The notes beneath the pieces were generated by a model. That model made no database searches. It was not told the DNA's origin and was given only the letters and a program-made list of their open reading frames with translations. Below are positions 55,826 to 64,000 of a stretch of DNA of 64,000 bases, in pieces. The stretch is from Sanguinoderma infundibulare (lineage: Eukaryota > Basidiomycota > Agaricomycetes > Polyporales > Polyporaceae): assembly GCA_032821775.1 (NCBI GenBank), contig JAVLRN010000001.1, forward strand, positions 1,054,001 to 1,118,000, read 5' to 3'. Position 1 is the stretch's first letter. Every line of letters starts with the position of its first letter. The position numbers were made by a program, and so were the translations under genes.

Positions 55826-58800
55826 CACCAACTTCATCTGGGGCTGCTTCTTCGCTAGGGAATCATGTGTGGCTTTCTCATCATCCTAGTCCTGGTCGTG
55901 TTGTCTCGGTGTCGGCACGGTCTATCTGCTTCATCATGCACCGCTCGTTCCATGGCGCCTCTGGTTCTAGTTCCTATCATTGGGTCTTGTCTCTTGCTTG
56001 TCTCGCTTTTCTCTCTTTCACGCATGGTCGCTCATGGTTCTCTCGCGCAGCGTACGATACGCTGTTCTCAGTCGCAATAGCCAACAGCATGGACTGCTTG
56101 TCTCCAGTATCGTGAAGCTCCACTCGGTTCTTTACCGCATCCCCACTGTGCATGGACTGTCTCGCAATAACGCTCCCGTCTCGCTACCTGGTCTCGTCGG
56201 AGGATATTCAGGCATTTGTTAGTAGGCCGTGTAGGTTTCTCAGAATGGCAATTGAATATCTTACCTGTCCCACTCAAACCACACGCCCTTGCGCCCGTTG
56301 TGATGGTTTCGAGAATATTCAATACGCCAGTCCCTAGACGTGCAGAACACGCGCGGTGAATATCTCCCGTCCTCGCTCATGGATCCACGCTCTGTCCTCT
56401 TCAAGATCGCGCTCCCCCTTTCCCGCGGCATACTTCTCCTTCTTAACGTCCACGCAACTCCTGAACGGCGACCCGCTCATCCGTGTGGCCCCTCCCCAAC
56501 CCGTGGAAGGCAGCAAGAGGACCAAACGCGACGTGCGCTCGCGCCCGGATCCCCTGGTATACGAGGAGACGTGGCACGACGCGCTCGACTATAGATCGTC
56601 TAAACGTGAGTGACAGCCTTCCATCCACGTCCACGACCGCCATCCCCGCCTCTCCGGTTATCAACTTCTCTTCCTGTGCTTATTGCGGCGTCGCCAGAGA
56701 CACCCTCGGCAGCTGGGCGGTCCTCAATGTCGACTCGATGCACGCGCCCTTTCTCGGTGTCGTCGTCTTCCTCACCTCTCGACACGGTCAGGCCAAGCAG
56801 GGAGGTCGCCTGCACTGTGATCGGGTACGCACTTGTAGCCGTAGGGACCTCGCTCAAGCGCTGGAAGCGCCGCAATTTTCAAACACAGGCCTCCGCGCTC
56901 GCGGTGTACCACCAGCAGAGCGTCGCGCTGAGGATGCAACTGAGAGCGCTCAAAGTTGGGAGGCAGGGATCCGGGAGTTGGCGAGCGCGTGAGGAGGTGG
57001 GAGGGGGGCTGAGGAGGTGAGGTGGCCGGGACATCGTGTGCGTGATATTCGTGCCAATGACGGCGGATTCGTTGGTCGAGTGTTCCGGCTGACGGTGGCG
57101 TTGTGTGTGCGCAGGCTCGGCTCACCACGAGGAGGCGTCTCTGGATGGATGGAAGAAGTCCCGATGATATAGTCAAGGCTTAGTATAGAAGGAAGATGAA
57201 TGATCCATGTCGGGACCCGTTTCAAGAAGAGTGTCCTGTTCCATGGGTTCGAAATCTTACTGCGCGTAGGTGATTCTCCTTTTACTTTTAGCGTCAAGCC
57301 TTCTGGAGGAAGCTCGAGAAGTTGACCGCATACACTTGGTGGCGGAGAGCGTCCATCGGAATCGCAGCAATTGCAAGTACTAGTATCGATGATCGAGCGC
57401 GCCACAAGCCATGCGAGGTCGCTCATCCCGGCGCGCAGCTGAAACGGACGCGGACGCGATCACGTGCGCGTGTGGACCCGAGGCGGGAGCTTCCCAGTTC
57501 TGTTGGGGCATGGATATCCTGAGGCTCGATAGTATGGCAGCTAAGGTGTCCTAAAGATTCTGCCAGGCCGACGGGTGCGCCACAACGTCATGATGGGTCC
57601 ACTAAACATGGCTCACGGGAGGCCTACCAGGGGCATGTCTTCTGGGAGATGTCCGCGACTGGAGGACGTAACGCAAACCATCAAGTCTTGGGCTTCGATC
57701 TGACGAGGACGATCCACTGATTTCAACCGGTTTGAATTCAGGTCCGGCTGCGTTCTAGCCGTTCAGGATCAGAAGATACCGAGGACTATCGTGTGGAGCT
57801 CGGCTGCAATAATGCGACAGGTTACATATGCTTTGCTGCCTGGCGAGATCGCACCTCGACTGGAGTCAAGTGTACAGAGGAGCAGGGTGAAGGTCAGCCT
57901 TCAGGGCAGGCACAGGACGCCTGCGGGTGTAAGCGCAGTAGACAGTTGCATGCAAGTACCGCGGAGGTCGATTTGCAGGATGCTGCGCGCGCAGCGGCGT
58001 CGACCCAATCGAATTCGGCAACTTGGGCATAATATGGGATCCTGTGCAGGCCGAAGCTAAAAAGCCAAAATACCTACCAAATGCGCTGGGTGCATACAGT
58101 ACGTCGATACGGTGCCTACAACGTTCCAACGTCCCTTAACGTTCACGTTGGAACGATACCAAGGCGGGCATCGTCAGGCCGAGCATTTCTATTTGACACG
58201 ACGTGAGAGGAGTAATGGAATGAGCTCGCTGTGCGAGAAGAAGCTTACGTCGAAGCAAGCGGCGCACTCGGGTGGATGTCGACGCGAGCTTCGTATGTCG
58301 CACACTGCGTTCTGAACGGGCGACGAGGCACGGATTTACACGTGCACGTTGACGGTATAACGACAGCGGGCGCGAGAAGCGTCGCTGATATAGCGTGTGG
58401 AGACTCTGGTGGAGGCGTCGACTCGCTTCCTGACCGCTGCTACTAGGTTTGTTGGGGACAAGGTGATGGAAGATTGGCAGGCACAGCGTACGCACGCGGC
58501 ACAGCCAGATGAAGAGAGTTCGAACAGAGGTCGAGGTCTGGCTTGGGTCTGGCAGTGGCAAAAGGACGTCTGCGCGGACGACGACGGCGATGAGGAGAGA
58601 CCGAGCGTGCAGCGGGCCCGGGACAGGCACCATCGCGGGAAGGATGCTGATATAGCCCGAAGCGGCAATGGGCCTTCTGGAAATGGGGGCAAGCGGGCGG
58701 CAGTGATTTGCTGTTTGGTGGGGATGTGCTCAGCCAGCCGGTGTCCCGCGGCATGGGTCCGTGTCCAGTCCGTGTCAGTGCTCGTCCTCCGACAAACAAC

Positions 58801-58983
58801 GCTATCGACCGAAAACTATACTACTGATGGTGGCTGCTCCCTCTTCTCCCGCTCCCTCTCCCTCCTCCTCCTCCCGCCCCCGTCCCGACTTCGCTCTGCG
58901 CTGTCCCCCGTCCCTCGTTTCCTAATAGACAGCCTCGGGGCCCGTCTCCCGGCCCCCGACGGCTCCCCCCTTAATCCCTCGCC
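55826..58983. other. Long region with only doubtful coding stretches
   Basis: At 56340-57020 (+) a Pro/Arg-rich frame reads EGSKRTKRDVRSRPDPLVYE and ETWHDALDYRSSK, followed by a GTGAGT donor (about 56605). Further on, VACTVIGYALVAVGTSLKRW and KRRNFQTQASALAVYHQQ could be a later exon after an acceptor near 56841. This may be a small membrane protein, but exons could not be joined with confidence and the minus strand is also open. From 57050 to 58980 nothing is supported; 58830-58980 is a CT-rich leader before the next gene. Confidence 0.4.
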
Positions 58984-61380
58984 ATGCTCTTGCCGCTGGA
59001 CGTCCTCTCTCTCGTTTTTCTCTCCCTCTCCGCCTCTCCCCTTGCCAGTATTCCTTCAGTCTCGGCTGCCTTCCTCAATGTTACCGTAGACGATACCGAC
59101 GGCGACCCTTTTACCGGCAACCAAATCTCCTACCAACCTCCAGGAGCATGGCAGCTCGGTCAGACTTGCACCACCTGTACCGCTCATCCCAGCACTTCCA
59201 AAGCTTACAATGGTACTTGGCACGACTCCACCTCCAGTAATCCTGGACCCGCAGGCCTAACCGAGCCCGTGAATGCAACCCTTTCCTTCCAAGGTCCGTA
59301 CCTAATTTCCTTCTCTCCGCCTATCCCTCCTCTCACCCTTGCCTTTACCCCAGGTGTGGCTGTATATGTCTTCTGCATCCTCACACGCTCCTTCACTTCC
59401 CCCCTCGGAAATTCCGACATGTCCTTCTTCATCGACAATACTCCCGTCGGTACTTTCCAACTCCCTCCATCCGGCAATCCCACGTATTTCTACAACGTCC
59501 CCGTCTATGTCAATGAGTCTCTCCCCCCAGGACAGCACACCATCACCGTCGTCAACGGCCAGCCCAACGGTAACACGTCCCTCACACTGCTTGACTACAT
59601 TGTCTATACGTCAGTCCTTCCCACATCCTCTCTCCGCCTCCCTCCGCCGAAGCTGATCCGACCCCCCCACAGTCGAGATAACTCAACCGCCGGAGAGCTC
59701 GTATCCTCTCTCACGCCGACCCATCCCGCGACATCTACAGCCGTTTCTTCTCCAACCCCCATGGCCCAAGCCGCTTCTACTACCACCTCCTCTTCATCTT
59801 CAAGACGAACCATTATTATCGCCGTCGTCGCCTCTATAGCCGGCATCCTCGCCCTCGTCGTACTCACTGCTGCCATCATCTACTGCGGCCGACGACGAGC
59901 AAAGGCAAAGGCCAACGCCCACGATCCCTCCCAAAACGGTGTCATCTCCCCAGACGCTGTCCCCATAGACCAAGAGGACCCCAATACTAGCGGCTGGGTC
60001 GAGGGCACATGGGGAGAAGACGAGGACCCCAGTCAAGGCCGCATTCTACGCGCTGCTTCCAACGGACGGAGGAAACGCGGGCCTTCAAACGCCTCAGCCT
60101 CAAACTCGTCCTACCCCAATACCCCTTCTACCCGCAGTCTCAACAAGTCTCTCCCCTCGGTGAGCAATATCCAGACGACTCGCTTACCCTACTCCCGTCC
60201 AGAGGTCATCAGCCCCACCTCGTCCTTTGGAAACCTCGGCAGCGCGCCCCCAGATTCAGCCACTTTCCTCATCTCCACCACCTCCCCACCTCCTCGAGTA
60301 CCCCCAATTCCCCCTGTCCCCCCTGTGCCCGCAGTACCCCCGGCGCGACCGCGACGCTTGCCCAACGAAAGTGACACCTTCCTGGACATGGAGCAATCAT
60401 TCGTCGACACAAACTTATCCACGCTGTCAAGCCAAGCCGCTCACCCCTTCGCGGCCGCGCACGCATACAACCCTCCCTACCTGCGTCAGCGAACCGACAC
60501 ACACACGACAACAACGACAACGACGACGATTCCTCCCCCGAGCGCGTCTTCTAGCGCGCTTGCTGCCGCGACTCGCGGGTATGCGGCAGCGAGCGGTACG
60601 ACGCGCAAGCGCTCGGGGTCAGACGTTGAACGAGAGCAGCAGCAGCAGCAGCAGCGCGCAAACGCGCATTCGCGGAAGCGTTCCGGCTCGGACCTCTCCA
60701 ACTCCAACTACGTCCGCGTCCCAGCCGCGCCTGCGAGCCCGCCGCGGCGCGCGGGTTCCGACCTCGAGGTCAACTACGCCCGCGGGGGCCCGGTCGTGAA
60801 TCCGCTCGCGCCGAGCGCGCCGCGCCACCAGCGGTCGGGATCCGACCTCGAGAGCAACTACAACTACTACCAAGCGGCGCCGTCGATGCTGCAGTCGCCG
60901 AACACGGTCGTGTCGACGCTGCCGTCGACGACGACGACGTCGCCGACGAGCATGACGACCCTGATGCCGAAGCGTGTCCCGAGCCCGAGCCCGCGCGGGC
61001 AGGTCAAGGAGAAGTCGTCCGCGAGCTCGCTCTCGACCGGCACAGGGCACGGACACGGCCAGCGCGTCGGGCACGCCGCCGCGCCGCGCAAGGTCGACCC
61101 CGTCGACCCGTCGCTGCAGCCGCTGATAGCCCGGCAGGCGTCCGAGCGCGAGCGCGAGCGGGAACGAGAACGAGAACGGGCGCGCGCGAAGGCGCAAGAA
61201 CAGCAGGCGCAGCCGCAACGGCAACTGGAAGAGGAGGTGCCGGTGCAGAGCCCGAACCGGAGCGGCCGCCGGGGTGGCATGGTCATGTCCGACCGCGACA
61301 GGCAGCGGTTCGGGTTCTTGGACGTGCCCCAGGACGCGAGCGACAGCAGGCCGCCGTCGTATCGTGAGGCGGACCGCTGA
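58984..61380 (+). CDS. Single-pass membrane protein with extracellular domain and long cytoplasmic tail
   Basis: Signal peptide MLLPLDVLSLVFLSLSASPL is followed by an ectodomain (FLNVTVDDTDGDPFTGNQIS, WHDSTSSNPGPAG, AVYVFCILTR, MSFFIDNTPVGTFQLPPSGN, TLLDYIVYT). Next come a Ser/Thr-rich stalk and a transmembrane helix TIIIAVVASIAGILALVVLT ending in CGRRRAKAK. The ~430-residue tail is disordered, with polyproline, Arg/Glu repeats and four RSGSD-type repeats. Two introns are inferred inside the open frame, 59294-59353 (60 nt) and 59611-59673 (63 nt); removing them makes LSFQG join VAVYVF and IVYT join RDNSTAG. Both are multiples of three and stop-free. Architecture is common in Agaricomycetes; function unknown, perhaps a wall or surface sensor. 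Confidence 0.8.
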   Translation: MLLPLDVLSLVFLSLSASPLASIPSVSAAFLNVTVDDTDGDPFTGNQISYQPPGAWQLGQTCTTCTAHPSTSKAYNGTWHDSTSSNPGPAGLTEPVNATLSFQGPYLISFSPPIPPLTLAFTPGVAVYVFCILTRSFTSPLGNSDMSFFIDNTPVGTFQLPPSGNPTYFYNVPVYVNESLPPGQHTITVVNGQPNGNTSLTLLDYIVYTSVLPTSSLRLPPPKLIRPPHSRDNSTAGELVSSLTPTHPATSTAVSSPTPMAQAASTTTSSSSSRRTIIIAVVASIAGILALVVLTAAIIYCGRRRAKAKANAHDPSQNGVISPDAVPIDQEDPNTSGWVEGTWGEDEDPSQGRILRAASNGRRKRGPSNASASNSSYPNTPSTRSLNKSLPSVSNIQTTRLPYSRPEVISPTSSFGNLGSAPPDSATFLISTTSPPPRVPPIPPVPPVPAVPPARPRRLPNESDTFLDMEQSFVDTNLSTLSSQAAHPFAAAHAYNPPYLRQRTDTHTTTTTTTTIPPPSASSSALAAATRGYAAASGTTRKRSGSDVEREQQQQQQRANAHSRKRSGSDLSNSNYVRVPAAPASPPRRAGSDLEVNYARGGPVVNPLAPSAPRHQRSGSDLESNYNYYQAAPSMLQSPNTVVSTLPSTTTTSPTSMTTLMPKRVPSPSPRGQVKEKSSASSLSTGTGHGHGQRVGHAAAPRKVDPVDPSLQPLIARQASERERERERERERARAKAQEQQAQPQRQLEEEVPVQSPNRSGRRGGMVMSDRDRQRFGFLDVPQDASDSRPPSYREADR

Positions 61381-62268
61381 GCACGGCTCGGGGCGTGGCG
61401 TGGCGTCCTGCGTGGACGTGCCTCGCCCCGCCACGCCTGGCCTCAACCACACCGCGCGGCATGTTTTCCCCTGTCGTTCTGGAGACCACGATGATGGCCG
61501 CATTATTGCCCGCGCACCACCGCCCGTCGACGGTGCCAACGCACCAAGTTAAGGAGGAGCACGCTCGACGCGCCCGTTGTTGCTCACGACTCGTCACGAC
61601 CCCAGGAACGCACCATCCCGCCACGCTTCTTCTTGAAGCAGCTGCAGTCGTCGTAGTTTTCTTGATTATATCCTTCCGTGTGCTTTCCGTGGATGCGTCC
61701 CGTGTTTTTTGCTGTTGTGTCTTTGCGTTCTCTTCTCCCAGTGCTGTCTCTCGTAACGCATCTCGCCATCTGCACTATATAGTATACAGTACTGACGACC
61801 GCTACGAGCCCCCAGCGTAGCATCATACTCATGTCCGTGTGCTCACTCATCTTCGCGGGACGACGCTGCACAGATCACGAACGGCGTCTTCGCACATATC
61901 ATTATCCTACATGTTTGCATCTTTGTTTTGAAGATTCGAATATTCGACGCGCAGTCCGCTCATTGCTCATTGCTTGCTTGCTCGGTTTGCATATGTAATC
62001 ATCTGTAATGCTCTTCACACATACATACATCTTGGGGGAGATCAATCATCATGCGTGGGGGGGATAGAGTCGCAGTCGCAGTCGCAGTTCGTGTCATGAT
62101 GCTGTTGTGTCAGGGTCCGTTCCCCCTGTGTGTCGTGCGTATAGGTTCCAGGTGGTGTGTGGGTCGTTGGAGGAAAACATTCGATTCCACGTTGCGGTAT
62201 GTGGTACATGTACATGTGCAGAGGGGTATAGTACAGTTCGGAAAAGCATCATCGGACGGATGCATGCG
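61381..62268. other. Intergenic region
   Basis: 3' flank of the membrane-protein gene. AT-richer than its neighbours; no gene or RNA recognised. Confidence 0.45.
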
Positions 62269-63217
62269 TTAGCAGTTCATGGCGGAACGCGCGCCCAAGA
62301 ATCCCACGTCCGCTTCTTGGAATTCAGGTCCAGACAGGGGGGTTGAGGAAGCTGAGGGTATAGAGGATGGCGAGATCGAGAAGGGAGCCGAAGCGATGCG
62401 CATGGCGGTTCACGCACGCGAACGCGAGGTCGACCTCGAGCGCGCCCGCTTCGACTGCTTCGGGCGCCGCTGCTTCCTGGCAGGAGGCCGGCCCCACGCA
62501 AAGTTGTCGTCTTCGAGCATCTCGGCCTGTCACAATGCACACGCGCGCGCGCGCGCGAGGAGCGAGCGGGGTTCTGCCATCAGCGCCCGACGTCTCTGGC
62601 GATAGATGGGGATGGGGGCCAGCGGGGCCTAGTTACTCACCGGTTGAGACGAGGAAGCGTCGGACGCTGATCCGACGGGCAGCGTGGGCGGGGAGGACAT
62701 CGAAGGCTGTCGTGTGAACGAGATTGGAGTAAAAGCCACCGGTGAGATCGGAGTCGGGACGAGGGAGCGGGGGCGACAGCTCACCAGAGAGATGATGTAG
62801 GACTCGCCGGACTCGAACGAGTCGAGGGAGGACCGTCGGTCGGAGCCGCTGGAGCTCTGTTACATCCCACGCGGATGGTGGGCGAGACGCGCAGATCGAC
62901 ATGACCATCAGTACTAGTTGGCGATTTCGAGGACGGGGGTGCAATAGAAGGCAATACGCACTCTGGAGCTCCGGGACGAGAATAGCTTTGCGAACATTGG
63001 GCAGATAGCGGTGGTGGCGATGTGGTTTAGGCTCGTGTGGTCGGTGGTGTTGCTGTCGTGAGCGAGGTTCCAGTGGGTGATCGGGTTGTGGCAAGACCGT
63101 GGGCTCGGGCTTTCGAGCCAGAGTAGCTTCTTGTGAAGGGACGGGAAGGGGAATAGGGTTAATGCTTGTGAAGCGGGAGGGCAGATGGACAACGAGTCCA
63201 CACCAGCTCCACCCCAC
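62269..63217 (-). CDS. Possible small disordered protein, gene model uncertain
   Basis: Pieces that look coding on the minus strand: SSGSDRRSSLDSFESGESYI (near 62830), a Ser-rich exon SMSSPPTLPVGSASDASSSQ ending in a GTGAGT donor (near 62640), and AEMLEDDNFAWGRPPARKQR (near 62500) after a CATTGTGACAG acceptor. These are followed by MRIASAPFSISPSSIPSAS and GFLGARSAMNC with stop near 62269. Upstream exons near 62914-63201 are not fixed. No domain recognised. Confidence 0.35.
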
Positions 63218-64000
63218 GACCTATATACTGAACGCCTCGCGGCGTGACGCCCTGCAAACCCGGATGTCCGTAGGATTTAATTGGCTGGCGGGAGATCGTG
63301 CATCGTGCACCATCTGGCATTACTTAGAGCCGCAAATCGGCGTGAGCGGATGACGAAGCCGGGCAAGCGCATACCGTGACCTGCTCGTATGCTCGCGCTG
63401 TCGGCCACATCCACGTAACGCGGAGCAAGCAGCCGACGCCACCTCGCCATAATGTTTCGCCCGGTGATGGGGAGAGGCAGGGCACGCACCAGCTGACCAG
63501 AGCAATCGATGACAGATCTGGACAGTCGGACAGCCCTGGACAGTGCGGGGTAGCGGGGAATGCGGGGTCCGCAGCAATCGTCAACGGATAGAACGGAAGG
63601 TGGCTGCGAACATTTGTTCCGTGAGCCGAAGAGGGGATGCGATAGGCCAGCGAGCTATTGTCGTTTTGCCTCATTTGGATACGCGTTCCCAGCGTCTGCC
63701 CATGACCGAACGTCCGGCTCGGACAAGCAGAGACATGGCGCGAAATTCGTGCAGACCCGTGACTGGCTTATTCCTCGCCTGCGTACCTGACAGATTCATC
63801 ATCAGAGGGGAAGAGGACCATTTGGACGGTTTGTCAGACTGACCAGAGGTCATGCAGCGCGTCTTCGTGGCGTCCTGGGTGATGGGAAGCCGGCCAGAAG
63901 CTAGACGCTATCATAAAACCTAGGTCAGACGCCCACTCTGGAACTTTCGCCGAAGGGGCCACAAATGAAGGGAATGGCTGAGGCTCGCGGTCTCTCGCAA
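63218..64000. other. Terminal region without a supported gene
   Basis: Short overlapping frames on both strands; no domain, RNA or repeat recognised. Confidence 0.4.

Noticed and set aside
57781..58060. Cys-containing frame that could be a small secreted protein
   Set aside because: No signal peptide, and the Cys spacing is not typical; probably chance.

Overview
This is nuclear DNA from a filamentous basidiomycete, most likely an Agaricomycete of the wood-decay type. The evidence is intron-dense genes (introns of about 45-75 nt with GT-AG ends and CTAAC-like branch sites), GC-rich coding regions, a HET-domain gene of the basidiomycete kind, F-box/LRR remnants, a CYP61 sterol desaturase, a PHO85-type CDK, and a Tad-like non-LTR retrotransposon with RNase H. 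No prokaryotic signal was seen.

Layout. 1-836 (+): 3' part of a GH16 beta-glucanase. 1848-4354 (+): SprT/GCNA-type metalloprotease. 4720-5990 (-): copy A of a dispersed repeat or gene family. 6756-7120 (+): ribosomal protein uS14 (RPS29). 7615-9193 (-): a complete second GH16 gene. 10440-11470 (+): copy B. 11641-13336 (-): HET-domain gene with a one-base frameshift. 13377-15769: a palindromic element with two near-perfect 1,026-bp inverted arms, tRNA-like pol III boxes at both outer ends and a GGATGCATCC array. 15608-18142 (-): VAC8 armadillo gene whose 3' end runs into that element. 18284-26555 (-): full-length LINE with a 15-bp target-site duplication, a poly(A) tail and two ORFs joined by TAATG. 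27000-28240 (+): copy C. 28388-29180 and 32722-33676 (-): F-box/LRR relics on either side of a hypothetical gene, a tRNA-Pro(CGG) gene and diverged copy D. From 33989 on, genes are ordinary and close together: ERG5/CYP61 (-), a large disordered protein (-), UTP5/WDR43 (-), PHO85 (+), a formamidopyrimidine-DNA glycosylase (-), a second P450 (-), a C2H2-like zinc-finger protein (-), a small mitochondrial LEA-like protein (-), a Ser/Thr kinase (+) and a single-pass membrane protein (+).

The genes are not an operon. The left half (1-33.7 kb) is a repeat-rich accessory block with housekeeping islands (RPS29, VAC8). The right half is gene-rich and housekeeping: ergosterol synthesis, ribosome biogenesis, phosphate/cell-cycle signalling, base-excision repair.

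The most unusual items are the giant palindrome wedged between VAC8 and the HET gene, the four-copy dispersed family with conserved upstream hairpins, and the LINE ORF1 that carries repeated C-X2-C-X3-H-X4-H modules. Exon ends were set by eye from splice consensus and reading frame, so some may be off by a few bases.
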